Position numbers and translations under genes: made by a program. The notes below the pieces were generated by a model. That model had not been told where the DNA came from, searched no databases, and saw only the letters and a program-made list of their open reading frames with translations. Shown one piece after another: positions 36,706-45,480 of a stretch of DNA of 64,000 bases; position 1 is the first letter of the stretch, and every line of letters starts with the position of its first letter. This DNA comes from Eleftheria terrae (GTDB lineage: Bacteria > Pseudomonadota > Gammaproteobacteria > Burkholderiales > Burkholderiaceae_C). The stretch spans positions 1,736,001-1,800,000 of the forward strand of contig NZ_CP106951.1 in NCBI RefSeq assembly GCF_030419005.1, written 5' to 3'.

Positions 36706-37998
36706 ATGCAGACCTTCCGCCCGGCCCCGCCTCACCGTAGCTCCGCCACCACCTCGCGCTTGCGCCCCATGCCGCCGGTGCCTCGACGGCATCCCGGCCT
36801 CGAAGCCCGCCAGACGCCCGCCGAGGCGGCCTGCTCGGTGCGCCATGCAACGGCGCTTGCGAATGCCCTGGAGCGGCCGATCACGCCCGGCAACCGGGTC
36901 GACGCGCTGATCGATGCGCCGAGCGCGTACGCCGCCATGCTGGACGCCATCGAAGCCGCACGCGACCACATCAACATCGAAAGCCACCTGGTCGAGGCGG
37001 ACGGCCCCGCACGCGAACTGGCGCGCCGGCTGCTGGCGAAGCGGCGCGAAGGCGTGCGCGTCAACCTGCTGCTTGGCGGCATGGACCCGGACGGCACCTG
37101 CAGCCGCTATTTCACCGCCCTGCGCAAGGCTGGCGTGCATCTCTGCGAATACCGGCCGCCGAGCGTCTGGCGCAACCCCCTGGGGCACGCGCTGCACGCC
37201 CGCCAGCACCGCAAGCTGCTGATCGTCGACGGCCGGGTGGCCATCACCGGTGGCCTGGACGGCAGCAGCATCTATCCGGTGCCGTCGCAAGCGCTCGGCA
37301 CCGGCGGCGACAGCCCGGCCCGTGACACCCACGTTCGCCTGGAAGGCCCGGTGGTGGCCACCCTGCAGCGACTGTTCCTGGACCACTGGTGCAGCCAGTC
37401 GCGTAGCGCCGCCCAGCGCGCCCGCTACTTCCCGCCGCTGGCGGCGGCCGGCGAACAGCAAGTGGCGGTGGCCGCCTGCGACGACCACCACCGCCACCAC
37501 CCGTCCCTGCATGTGCTGCTGCGAGCGGTGGAGTCGGCCGAGCAACGAATCTGGCTGACCGCCGACTGCTTTGCGCCGCCTCGCCGGCTCCTGCGCGCGT
37601 TGGCCAGCGCGGCCCGCCGGGGCGTCGACGTGCGCCTGGTGCTTCCCGGCGGCGGCAAAAGCGCGCTGTGGCCGGTGCACCGCGGTCACTATGCCGAGCT
37701 GCTGGCGGCCGGCGTGCGCATCTTCGAGCGCCGCGAGGCGCTGCCGCAGGCGCAGACCGCGGTCATCGATGGCGTCTGGTCCACGCTGGGCGCGGGCAAG
37801 CTGGACTGGCGCAGCGTGTTGCACACCGCCGAGGCGAATGTGGTGGTGCTCGACCCGACCTTCGGTGCCAGGCTGGAAGAGGTGTTCCGCCAGGACCTGT
37901 TCTGCAGCCACGAGGTGCTGCCCACCGAGTGGCGCGAACGCGGCTGGCACGCCCGCGCCAGCGAATGGCTGGCGGCCCGCCTGGATTTCCTGCCCTGA
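36706..37998 (+). CDS. phospholipase D-like / cardiolipin synthase-like protein, one HKD lost
   Basis: A 430-residue protein of the PLD superfamily resembling cardiolipin synthase B. The first half has the intact motif HRKLLIVD with GGLDGSS after it (about residues 168-185). The second half has the equivalent position reading PQAQTAVIDGVW: the His and Lys of HxKxxxxD are both Gln, while the Asp and the following GAGKLDWRS remain. Two-HKD enzymes need both halves, so this protein would be inactive as a monomer, unless it dimerises or acts on another substrate. No membrane segment is present. The first 60 residues are unconserved; ATG 36769 is an alternative start. Confidence 0.82.
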   Translation: MQTFRPAPPHRSSATTSRLRPMPPVPRRHPGLEARQTPAEAACSVRHATALANALERPITPGNRVDALIDAPSAYAAMLDAIEAARDHINIESHLVEADGPARELARRLLAKRREGVRVNLLLGGMDPDGTCSRYFTALRKAGVHLCEYRPPSVWRNPLGHALHARQHRKLLIVDGRVAITGGLDGSSIYPVPSQALGTGGDSPARDTHVRLEGPVVATLQRLFLDHWCSQSRSAAQRARYFPPLAAAGEQQVAVAACDDHHRHHPSLHVLLRAVESAEQRIWLTADCFAPPRRLLRALASAARRGVDVRLVLPGGGKSALWPVHRGHYAELLAAGVRIFERREALPQAQTAVIDGVWSTLGAGKLDWRSVLHTAEANVVVLDPTFGARLEEVFRQDLFCSHEVLPTEWRERGWHARASEWLAARLDFLP

Positions 37999-38052
37999 CA
38001 CCCGGCTCGACAATCGTGCCAGGCGGGCGCCGGCCGCCGCCCGGCGCCGTCG

Positions 38053-39120
38053 TCAGTGGGCCGGCTGTTGCGCCTCCTGTGCAGCAGCGACGGCGGCCAG
38101 CTCGGGCACCCACTGCGGTGCGGCCGCCGGAGCCGTCTCGGCGGCAGTGACCGGCCGCCCAGGCATCGACAGCATCGGACGCCCCAAGCCCAGCACGCGG
38201 CGGAAGTACGCGATGGTCTCGCGCAGCCCGTCCTCCAGCGGCACGGCCGGCTGCCAGTCGAGCACACGGCGGGCGCGGCCGATGTCGGGGCAGCGCCGTC
38301 GCGGATCATCGGCCGGCAGCGGACGGTACACCAGGCGGGAGCGGCTACCGGTTTGCCGCAACACGAGCTCGGCGAGCTCCATCACCGTGCTTTCATGCGG
38401 GTTGCCGAGATTGAGCGGGCCTTCGGCGTCCGAATCCATCAGGCGCAGGATGCCCTCGATCAGGTCATCCACGTAGCAGAAGCTGCGGGTCTGCTCGCCG
38501 CGCCCGTAGATGGTGATGTCCTCGCCGCGCAAGGCCTGAACGATGAAGTTGCTGACCACCCGGCCGTCGCCGGGCTGCATCCGCGGGCCATAGGTGTTGA
38601 AGATACGGGCGATCCGCACCGGCACCCGGTATTGCCGATGGTAGGCAGAGCACAGCGTTTCCGCGCAGCGCTTGCCTTCGTCGTAGCAAGCGCGCGGACC
38701 GAGGATGTTGACGTGGCCGCGGTAGCTCTCGACCTGCGGGTGCACCTCGGGGTCGCCGTAGACCTCGCTGGTGGAGGACTGGAAGATCCGGGCGCCGCAG
38801 CGGCGCGCCTGCTCCAGCATGTTGCGCACCCCCATGACGCTGGACAGCGTGGTGTGCACCGGGTCGCGCTGGTAATGCTCCGGGCTCGCGGGACAGGCGA
38901 AGTTGAAGATGCCGTCGACATCCACGGCGACCGGGTCGATCACATCGTGCAAGCGCAGCCGGAACCGCGGATGCCGCGACAGATGCTCGACATTGCGTGG
39001 TGAGCCGGTACAGAAGTTGTCCAGCACCAGCACGTCGTGGCCGGCGGCGATCAGCCGGTCCACCAGGTGGCTGCCGAGGAAACCGGCGCCGCCGGCTACA
39101 AGGGTATGTCGTGGAGTCAT
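38053..39120 (-). CDS. UDP-glucuronate decarboxylase (UDP-xylose synthase)-like epimerase
   Basis: A 355-residue extended SDR. The nucleotide fold is [20 protein letters not shown], the serine/threonine site [10 protein letters not shown], and the catalytic YxxxK lies in [11 protein letters not shown]. The stretches [25 protein letters not shown] and the C-terminal [11 protein letters not shown] fit bacterial UXS/ArnA-like decarboxylases, which make UDP-xylose from UDP-glucuronate. The last 45 residues are Ala/Pro-rich and extra. The gene is near several glycosyltransferases but points the other way from the next GT4. It would need UDP-glucose dehydrogenase from elsewhere. Confidence 0.85.
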   Translation of the reverse strand: MTPRHTLVAGGAGFLGSHLVDRLIAAGHDVLVLDNFCTGSPRNVEHLSRHPRFRLRLHDVIDPVAVDVDGIFNFACPASPEHYQRDPVHTTLSSVMGVRNMLEQARRCGARIFQSSTSEVYGDPEVHPQVESYRGHVNILGPRACYDEGKRCAETLCSAYHRQYRVPVRIARIFNTYGPRMQPGDGRVVSNFIVQALRGEDITIYGRGEQTRSFCYVDDLIEGILRLMDSDAEGPLNLGNPHESTVMELAELVLRQTGSRSRLVYRPLPADDPRRRCPDIGRARRVLDWQPAVPLEDGLRETIAYFRRVLGLGRPMLSMPGRPVTAAETAPAAAPQWVPELAAVAAAQEAQQPAH

Positions 39121-39199
39121 CACAGCTCTTGCTTCAGTGGTGGCACCCTGAGCAGCAAGCGGTATGCCCTTCAATGCGTTTGAAGCCGCCCGCGAGCCG

Positions 39200-40018
39200 T
39201 CAGGCGTTCTGGATGCCATGCGCGCGCAGGCCTCGGCCGATGGCGAAATTCAACTCGCTGCTGAGCTGGTGGCGCGTTGCAGCGCCCGGCAGGTGCCACA
39301 CGAGCAGCTCGAAGCTCATGGCTGCGCCGCCCAGCGACAGCAGGAACACCGAGGGCCCCGGCTCCTTCAGCACCAGGGGATGCTCCCGTGCCGCGTCGAG
39401 CAGTACGGCGCGGACCTGCTCGATATCGCTGCCACCCGCCACGCTCACCGGCAGCCTCAGCCGCACGGGCGCATTGAGGTACACCAGGTTCACCACGTTG
39501 TCGGTGATGAAGCGCTGGTTGGGGACGAGGATGGCAACGTTGTCGTTGGTGACGATGGTGGTACGACGCGCACCGATGTCGTGGACCACCCCCTCGATGT
39601 TGGCCAGCTCGATGCGGTCGCCCACCTTGATGGGGCGCTCGAACATGATGATCAGTCCACTGATGAAGTTGCTGAACACGTTCTGCAGGCCGAAGCCCAC
39701 CCCCACGCCCAGTGCGCCGGCCACAACATTGAAGGCGGTCAGGTTGATGCCGGCGGTTTGCAGGATGACCACAAAGCCGACGATCAGCACCAGGTAGCGA
39801 ACGATGGAGCCGATGGCCTGCCGGGTGCCCAGGTCCATCTGGAAGCGCACCAGCACCCGGACCACCATCCATCGCCTTAGCTGTGCCGCACCGGCGAACA
39901 GCAGCACCACCGCCAGCGCGAGCTTGAACAACGAGAAGACAGTGAAGGTCGTGCCACTGAAGGTGAAGAGCTTCACATCGAAAGCGCTCAGGCGCAGGAA
40001 CCACGCGGCCCAGTCCAT
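39200..40018 (-). CDS. small mechanosensitive (MscS-type) channel
   Basis: A 272-residue MscS-family channel with three predicted N-terminal transmembrane segments, the pore helix [29 protein letters not shown] (residues about 103-131, Ala/Gly-rich packing) and the cytoplasmic beta domain [24 protein letters not shown]. It opens under membrane tension to release solutes on osmotic downshock. The C-terminal domain is complete. It is close to the MscS minimum length. The gene lies 79 bp upstream of the decarboxylase-like gene on the same strand and diverges from the GT4 gene at 40163. Confidence 0.92.
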   Translation of the reverse strand: MDWAAWFLRLSAFDVKLFTFSGTTFTVFSLFKLALAVVLLFAGAAQLRRWMVVRVLVRFQMDLGTRQAIGSIVRYLVLIVGFVVILQTAGINLTAFNVVAGALGVGVGFGLQNVFSNFISGLIIMFERPIKVGDRIELANIEGVVHDIGARRTTIVTNDNVAILVPNQRFITDNVVNLVYLNAPVRLRLPVSVAGGSDIEQVRAVLLDAAREHPLVLKEPGPSVFLLSLGGAAMSFELLVWHLPGAATRHQLSSELNFAIGRGLRAHGIQNA

Positions 40019-40162
40019 CCGGTCCTTTCATTCGAGGCGGTTGCGCGGCAACTCAGCAGGCGCCATGCCTCGAGGTGTCATGCCTCACTTACGCGCACGC
40101 CAAGATACAGGCTGGGCACAGCGCTTGCCGTTGAGGTCGGGCGTCTTTCCCAAGGGGCCATC

Positions 40163-41320
40163 GTGCGCATTGCCTACATCACGGAAACCTATCCGCCCGA
40201 GCTCAACGGCGTCGCGCTGACAGTACAGCGCACCGTTGACCACTTGCGTTCCGGCCCGCACGAAGTCGAGCTGGTGCGGCCCCGACAGCCGCACGAAGCT
40301 CCACGCTGCGACGCTGAGGAGTGGCGCACCGCCGGCCTTCCCATCCCGATGTACCGCGACCTCCGCTTCGGCCTCGCACTGGGCCGCACCTTGCGCCAGC
40401 GCTGGCAGCGCGCGCGGCCGCAGCTCGTGCATGTCGCGACGCCCGGTCCGCTGGGCTGGGCCGCGGTGCGCACGGCGAGCGCAATGGGGCTGGCCGTCAC
40501 AAGCGATTTCCGCACGAATTTCCATCAGTACAGTCACTATTACGGGCTGGGCTGGTGCGAGCCCTTGGTACGCGGCTATCTGCGACGGCTGCACAACACC
40601 TCGCACCGCACCTTCGTGCCGACCTACTCGGTGCGCCGCGGGCTGAGCCACCAGGGCTTCGAGCGGCTGGCCGTCGTCGGCCGCGGCGTCGACACCGAGC
40701 GCTTTTCACCCGAGCACCGCAACCCGGCATTGCGCCGCGAATGGGGGGCGGGCCGCCACACGCCGGTGCTGCTCTATGTCGGTCGGCTGGCGGCGGAGAA
40801 GAACGTACCGCTGGCCTTGCAGGCCTTCGAGCACCTGCGCGCTCGGCTGCCGCAAGCACAGATGGTGGTGGTCGGCGACGGCCCGATGCGCAAGCGCTGG
40901 GAGCACGACTACCCGGCCGCCCGCTTCGTCGGTCCACTGCGGGGCGAGGCGCTGGCCCAGCACTACGCCTCGGCGGACGTCTTTCTTTTCCCCAGCCTCA
41001 GCGACACCTTCGGCAATGTGGTGCTGGAGGCGATGGCCTCCGGCCTGGCGGTGGTGTCCTACGACACCGGCGCCGCCGGCGAACACATCGAGGACGGCGA
41101 AAGCGGCCTGCTGGCCCGTCCTGGGGACGAAACCGGCTTCATTGCAGCGGCCTGCAGCCTGCTGCTGCAGCCTGGCGGCTTACGCGCCATGCGAGAGGCC
41201 GCGCGGCGCACCGCCCTGGAAGCCACCTGGCGCTCGGTGTTGACGCGCTTTGAAGCCCACCTGCTGGATGCCGCCCATGCAGTGGAAGCCACCCATGCCC
41301 GGACCGCTTGCCCGGCTTGA
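40163..41320 (+). CDS. GT4-family glycosyltransferase
   Basis: A 385-residue GT-B glycosyltransferase of family 4, like the alpha-mannosyl or alpha-glucosyl transferases acting on lipid acceptors. The N-terminus RIAYITETYPPELNGVALTV is typical. The nucleotide-sugar domain shows VLLYVGRLAAEKNVPLALQAF and FPSLSDTFGNVVLEAMASGLAVV. The start is a GTG with an AAGGGG box 6 bp before it. The 3' end overlaps the PAP2 phosphatase by 26 bp, so the two are cotranslated; together they could build and remodel a glycolipid. Donor and acceptor cannot be read from sequence. Confidence 0.87.
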   Translation: MRIAYITETYPPELNGVALTVQRTVDHLRSGPHEVELVRPRQPHEAPRCDAEEWRTAGLPIPMYRDLRFGLALGRTLRQRWQRARPQLVHVATPGPLGWAAVRTASAMGLAVTSDFRTNFHQYSHYYGLGWCEPLVRGYLRRLHNTSHRTFVPTYSVRRGLSHQGFERLAVVGRGVDTERFSPEHRNPALRREWGAGRHTPVLLYVGRLAAEKNVPLALQAFEHLRARLPQAQMVVVGDGPMRKRWEHDYPAARFVGPLRGEALAQHYASADVFLFPSLSDTFGNVVLEAMASGLAVVSYDTGAAGEHIEDGESGLLARPGDETGFIAAACSLLLQPGGLRAMREAARRTALEATWRSVLTRFEAHLLDAAHAVEATHARTACPA

Positions 41321-41855
41321 GATCAGCCTGCTGCGGCAGCGCTGCGCCGCCTGGGCCCAACACGACCTGCTATGGACCCGCCGCCTCCACCGTGCGGCCG
41401 ACCACCGGGGGCTGGTGCTCCTGCTGGCCATCGTCAGCCGCCTCGGCAACGGCGCCCTGTGGTACGGCGGCATGGCTTTGCTGCCGCTGGTGGGCGGGCC
41501 GCAAGGCTGGGCCTGCAGCCTGCGCATGCTGGGACTCGGGGTGGCGAACCTCACGATCTACCTGCTGCTCAAGCGCTGGGCCGGCCGGCCCCGGCCCTAC
41601 GTGGCCTGCACCGACATCCGCGCCTGCACCCGGGCGCTGGACCAGTTCAGCTTCCCGTCGGGCCACACGCTGCACGCGGTGGCCTTCTCGACCGTGCTGC
41701 TGCACTACTACCCGTCACTCGCCTTCGTGCTGGTGCCCTTCACCCTGCTGATCGCGCTGTCACGGGTGGTGCTGGGCCTGCACTATCCGAGCGATGTGCT
41801 GGCCGGCGCCGTCATCGGCGCCTTGATGGCGGCCGGCGTGCTGAGGTTGTTCTGA
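41295..41855 (+). CDS. PAP2-family lipid phosphatase
   Basis: A 186-residue membrane phosphatase with the three PAP2 motifs: KRWAGRPRP (KxxxxxxRP), PSGHTLHA (PSGH) and SRVVLGLHYPSD (SRxxxxxHxxxD). Four to five membrane helices surround them. The family dephosphorylates phosphatidate, undecaprenyl pyrophosphate or similar lipids at the membrane face. Overlap with the upstream GT4 gene implies one mRNA. ATG 41295 is used; longer in-frame reads lack motifs. Its last 73 bp overlap the antisense DUF2334 gene. Confidence 0.88.
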   Translation: MPGPLARLEISLLRQRCAAWAQHDLLWTRRLHRAADHRGLVLLLAIVSRLGNGALWYGGMALLPLVGGPQGWACSLRMLGLGVANLTIYLLLKRWAGRPRPYVACTDIRACTRALDQFSFPSGHTLHAVAFSTVLLHYYPSLAFVLVPFTLLIALSRVVLGLHYPSDVLAGAVIGALMAAGVLRLF

Positions 41856-42676
41856 GCCGCCAGCGCGCTGGGCACCAGCGGCAGCGCCGCCGTTTCCTCG
41901 CCGGGATGCCAGTAGGTGGCGGGCAAGGTGTTGGCGCAAGCGCTTTCCTGCCACTGGCGGACGAACTCCGCCACCGTCATTGCGCGGCGATACTGCAGGT
42001 GCCACGACAGCAGGCGCTGCCAGGAGCGGCGCACCCAGAAGTGGTCGGCATCATGCGGATGCAGCTCGAAGCGCACCAGGAGCTGGGAGTCTTGCCCGGC
42101 CTGGTACAACGCGCTGTTCCAGCACACCGAGGCCAGGCGGCGCCAGCCGGCGCGGGTCGAGTACACCACGCTGGGGCTCGTGATGGACTGGCGCTGCGGC
42201 AGGGTGTAGATCTTGCGGAGCGTGCTGGTGTAGGTGAGCGGCATGACGGCCAGCGCCTCCCAGGTGCCCGGGCTGAGCAGCCAGGCCGGCGCGACGAAAC
42301 CATAGAGTGGCCAGCGATTCGCCTGGAACCAGCGCAGACCGGCGACCAGCCGCTGCGTGGCCGCCTCGCGGCTCAGGTCAGCAAACTCGCCTTCGCCGGC
42401 GGTGTACCACTGTCGTCGCAAACGGTCGATCGGCCCGGCCGGCGTGCCGTCGTCCTGGTGCGTATAGCCGTGCAGCGCCAGCTCGTCGCCGCACTCATGG
42501 CGTTGGGTCAGGGTGGCCTCGAAGGCCGGGCTGCGGGCAGCGCCGTGGTAGCGCGGCACGGCCAGCAGGGTCAGGGGGACGGGCGCAACTTCGCCCACGG
42601 CGTCGATCACCCGCTGACAAGCGCCCCAGGTATCGGGCGCAACGTCATGCAGAACGACACAAAGACTCGGTTCCAT
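41783..42676 (-). CDS. DUF2334 polysaccharide-deacetylase-like protein
   Basis: A 297-residue protein of the NodB-fold DUF2334 family. It has a LHDVAPDTW start (His-Asp metal site), ECGDELALHGYTHQDD (the HxxxH metal motif) and GFVAPAWLLSPGTWEAL (the catalytic region). No signal peptide is present, so it may act in the cytoplasm or be attached otherwise. The family deacetylates N-acetyl sugars. Its start codon shares one base (TGATG) with the stop of the upstream glycosyltransferase, so they form a coupled pair. Its 3' end runs 73 bp into the PAP2 gene on the other strand. Confidence 0.85.
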   Translation of the reverse strand: MEPSLCVVLHDVAPDTWGACQRVIDAVGEVAPVPLTLLAVPRYHGAARSPAFEATLTQRHECGDELALHGYTHQDDGTPAGPIDRLRRQWYTAGEGEFADLSREAATQRLVAGLRWFQANRWPLYGFVAPAWLLSPGTWEALAVMPLTYTSTLRKIYTLPQRQSITSPSVVYSTRAGWRRLASVCWNSALYQAGQDSQLLVRFELHPHDADHFWVRRSWQRLLSWHLQYRRAMTVAEFVRQWQESACANTLPATYWHPGEETAALPLVPSALAAQNNLSTPAAIKAPMTAPASTSLG

Positions 42677-43809
42677 CAAGCCTCCGTTTGGGATGAGAGC
42701 GACAAGCTGGGCGCCGCTGCTGCGCGCCGCGTGAGCAGGCGGTGGTAGCGGGCCATCAGAACAGGCATCACGCTGGACCAGTCGTATTGCTCGGCCCGGG
42801 CTCGTGCGGCCCGCGCCAGCGACTGCCGGTCGCGCGAGAAGCAGGCATCGATCGCCTGCGCGAAATCGTCCGGGTGGGCGCGGTCGACGCCAATGCCGAC
42901 CGTGTCGTCCACCAGTTCGGCCAGGCCCTCGGCCCGACGCACCACCAGCGGCAGGCCGCAGGCCATGGCTTCCAGCGGTGCCAGCCCGAAGGTCTCCTGG
43001 TCGCCGGCATGCACAAAGGCGTCTGCGCTGGCCAGCACCCGGGCCAGCCGCAGGCTGTCGTGCTCGAAGCGCCGCACGATGACGCGCGGACCACTCGGCG
43101 GGGTCGGCCCGGCCCCCAGGGCGAGCAGCACGTAGCGCGGCCCCAGCCGAGCAACGGCACTGCACAGCAGGCCCAGGTGCTTCTCGGGCGCGAAGCGGCC
43201 GGTGTAGACCAGCAGTCGCGCATTGGGCGGCAGCCCGAGCGAGGCGCGCCACACCGCGTCGCTGCGCTTGGGGTGAAAGACCTGCGTATCCACGCCAAGC
43301 GCCTGGCGCTCCACATTGCCGAGGCCCATGCCGAGCAAGTGCGAACGCATCGCTTCGCTGGGCGCCAGCACCAGGTCGAACTGGCTGTAGAGCCGCTTCA
43401 TGTAGGCCCGTGCCATGGCCGCCGCGGCACGGCCGGCCACCCGCTCAGCCATGGCCGCCAAGTTGGAATGGCAGAAGGCCACGCTCGGAATGCCGAGCTG
43501 ACGACTTGCGTCGAGCACCGACCACGCCAGCCGGTAAGGATCGCCGGCCTCGATCAGGTCGGGTGCCAGCTGCACCAGCAGTTGCGCACAGGCGCCGCGT
43601 TGCCAGGGCATCCGATAGCCGCGCGAGAACGGCAAGGGAACGGCAGGCATGCGAACCATGCGTTCAGTGTCGACGACCGGAGCGGCAATCGTGTGACGCC
43701 AGTCAGCATGGCGCTGCAGCCAGGCCCGCTTGGCATGGAGATACCGCCGCACACCGCCACTGGCGGCACTCCAGAACATGGTGACGTCGGCGAGGTGAGT
43801 GCTTGCCAT
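42676..43809 (-). CDS. GT4-family glycosyltransferase
   Basis: A 377-residue GT-B glycosyltransferase. The N-terminal MFWSAASGGVRRYLHAKR, LLVYTGRFAPEKHLGLLC and GDQETFGLAPLEAMACGLPLVV segments mark GT4, and the LVLAPSEAMRSHLLGMGL helix precedes the hinge. It begins a two-gene operon with the DUF2334 deacetylase, a pair found in lipid- or surface-glycan synthesis (sugar transferred, then N-deacetylated). Donor and acceptor are unknown. The upstream 347 bp hold the promoter region shared with the divergent DUF378 gene. Confidence 0.86.
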   Translation of the reverse strand: MASTHLADVTMFWSAASGGVRRYLHAKRAWLQRHADWRHTIAAPVVDTERMVRMPAVPLPFSRGYRMPWQRGACAQLLVQLAPDLIEAGDPYRLAWSVLDASRQLGIPSVAFCHSNLAAMAERVAGRAAAAMARAYMKRLYSQFDLVLAPSEAMRSHLLGMGLGNVERQALGVDTQVFHPKRSDAVWRASLGLPPNARLLVYTGRFAPEKHLGLLCSAVARLGPRYVLLALGAGPTPPSGPRVIVRRFEHDSLRLARVLASADAFVHAGDQETFGLAPLEAMACGLPLVVRRAEGLAELVDDTVGIGVDRAHPDDFAQAIDACFSRDRQSLARAARARAEQYDWSSVMPVLMARYHRLLTRRAAAAPSLSLSSQTEA

Positions 43810-44156
43810 CTCAGCCCCTCCGCGGCATGTCGGGAACGCGAAGACCCTCGGTCATGACGCCTCCGGCTGCCGGCCGGCGGCCGTCGGAGTAGGCAACGAG
43901 ATATGGCTGGACGTAACTGGGCGCTCACTACCCCTTGTCATTCTTTGCATGGGGCTCCCTCGCAGTGGATGGTCGCAATGGCGCGCCACAAGGCGCGAAC
44001 CGTGTCCGGGCCGGGCGCAGCGTGCACCCTCGGCATCCCCGAACTCGAAAGGTCTTTGGCAATCCGCGTGCCCACTTCCGGCTGGCACGCCGCCTGCCAG
44101 ACAGGCCATGACCCTGAATCGGGGTCTGCCTTTCATCCGTCACAAGGAGTCCGTCC
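43810..44156. other. 347-bp divergent intergenic region
   Basis: Between the start of the GT4 gene (minus) and DUF378 (plus) I see no gene. It should carry promoters for both. No clear sigma-70 box pair, terminator or palindrome is visible; an AAGGAG box just before 44157 is the DUF378 ribosome site. Confidence 0.5.
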
Positions 44157-44405
44157 ATGACACCTCAGTCCTCCACCGACCGGGAAGTTTCCGGCGTCAC
44201 GGGTTTTTCCGTACTTGCGACCATTGCGCTGGTGCTGTTGATCGTCGGAGGCTTGAACTGGGCGCTGGTTGGCCTGCTCAACTTCGACCTCGTGGCCGCC
44301 CTGTTCGGCCCCATGTCGGCGCTGTCCCGCGTCGTTTACGTCCTGGTCGGGGTGGCCGCCCTGTTTGGTCTGGTGATGTTGCCCAAGCTGTTGCGGCGCC
44401 CCTGA
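44157..44405 (+). CDS. DUF378 small membrane protein
   Basis: An 82-residue inner-membrane protein with two predicted helices: IALVLLIVGGLNWALVGLLNFDLVAALF, the DUF378 hallmark with its GGLNW, and RVVYVLVGVAALFGLVML. Members are often near stress or envelope genes and have no proven function. AAGGAG 9 bp before the ATG. The DUF4142 gene follows 131 bp later and may have its own promoter. Confidence 0.88.
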   Translation: MTPQSSTDREVSGVTGFSVLATIALVLLIVGGLNWALVGLLNFDLVAALFGPMSALSRVVYVLVGVAALFGLVMLPKLLRRP

Positions 44406-44536
44406 CGCGAGTGGCGTGCCTGCGTCGGCCGCCCTACCGGCCGGCCCTGGCCAGCAGACACTTACAGACTGCGGCCAGGGGCATGCCCATCGCTCACCCA
44501 AAACTGCCGCACGCTGTAGTTTTTTCAGGAGAACCG

Positions 44537-45469
44537 ATGCGATCGATGTCCACCGCCTTATTTGCGGCGCTCGCCGCGTCCGCCCTGCTCGCCGCCGGTT
44601 GCAAGGAGGCGCCGCCTTCCAGCACGACCGAGGGCCCCGCGAACAGCGCGCCTTCTCCCGTCGGCACGCCGACGGGAGGCACCTCGACCGGCGCCGCCGG
44701 CAGCCCGTCTGACACCGCCACGGCAGGAGCCACCGGCACCGGGCCCACCGGCGGCTCGGCCGACGCCACCAGCGGCATCGGTAACGAGCGCGCGGCCGAG
44801 GGCACGCCGTCGGCAGATGCCAGCACCGGCGCCCGCGGCAACGCCGCCGGCCCGGCCGCTTCGGCCGGCACCACGATGGACAACAGCACTGCAGCGCCGC
44901 CCGCCCCCGGCGCCGGCAGCGACGCCCAGTCGCCGCGCGCCACGCCCAGCGGCAACAACATCACGGCAGGCGGGGTCACCCCCTCGGTCCAGCCGGCGCC
45001 AGCCGCCAGCCAGGTGGACCCCAGCGCGCTGGCGCTGGCCGACCAGAATTTCCTGACCACGGCCGCCACCTCGGCCCTGTTCGAGCTGGATGCCGCTCGC
45101 AGCGTCGCGGAGCACGGTGCACGGGCCGACGTGAAAAACTATGCGGCAATGCTCGTCAAGGAGCACACCGCGGCACTGGACGAACTGCGGACCCTGGCCG
45201 CCAAGAAGAAGGTGAGCGTGGCGAGTGAGGTGGCGCCGGAGCGCAAGCCGGACCTGCAGCAGTTGCTGGCACTGCGTGGGGCCGACTTCGACCGCCGCTT
45301 TCTGCAAAGCGCCATCGACGGACACAAGATCGACATCGACCTCTACGAGAAGACCGCCGGCAGCGCGCAGGACGCGGACGTGAAGGCCTATGCCAAGCGC
45401 CTGCTGCCGAAGCTGCGGCAACATCTGGCGGCCGCCCAGAAACTGGCCGGCGGCACGAGCGCCAAGTAG
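44537..45469 (+). CDS. DUF4142 lipoprotein with long disordered linker
   Basis: A 310-residue lipoprotein. The lipobox is LLAAGC (Cys about residue 22). Residues about 25-160 are a low-complexity linker of Gly, Ser, Thr, Ala and Pro, long enough to span the periplasm. The DUF4142 domain, a ferritin-like helix bundle, fills 165-305, starting LADQNFLTTAATSALFELDAARSV and ending AKRLLPKLRQHLAAAQKLA. This family is common in bacteria that survive drought or oxidative stress; metal binding is not established. AGGAG lies 6 bp before the ATG. Topoisomerase IB follows 11 bp later, so an operon is likely. Confidence 0.87.
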   Translation: MRSMSTALFAALAASALLAAGCKEAPPSSTTEGPANSAPSPVGTPTGGTSTGAAGSPSDTATAGATGTGPTGGSADATSGIGNERAAEGTPSADASTGARGNAAGPAASAGTTMDNSTAAPPAPGAGSDAQSPRATPSGNNITAGGVTPSVQPAPAASQVDPSALALADQNFLTTAATSALFELDAARSVAEHGARADVKNYAAMLVKEHTAALDELRTLAAKKKVSVASEVAPERKPDLQQLLALRGADFDRRFLQSAIDGHKIDIDLYEKTAGSAQDADVKAYAKRLLPKLRQHLAAAQKLAGGTSAK

Positions 45470-45480
45470 CGGAGCTGCCC

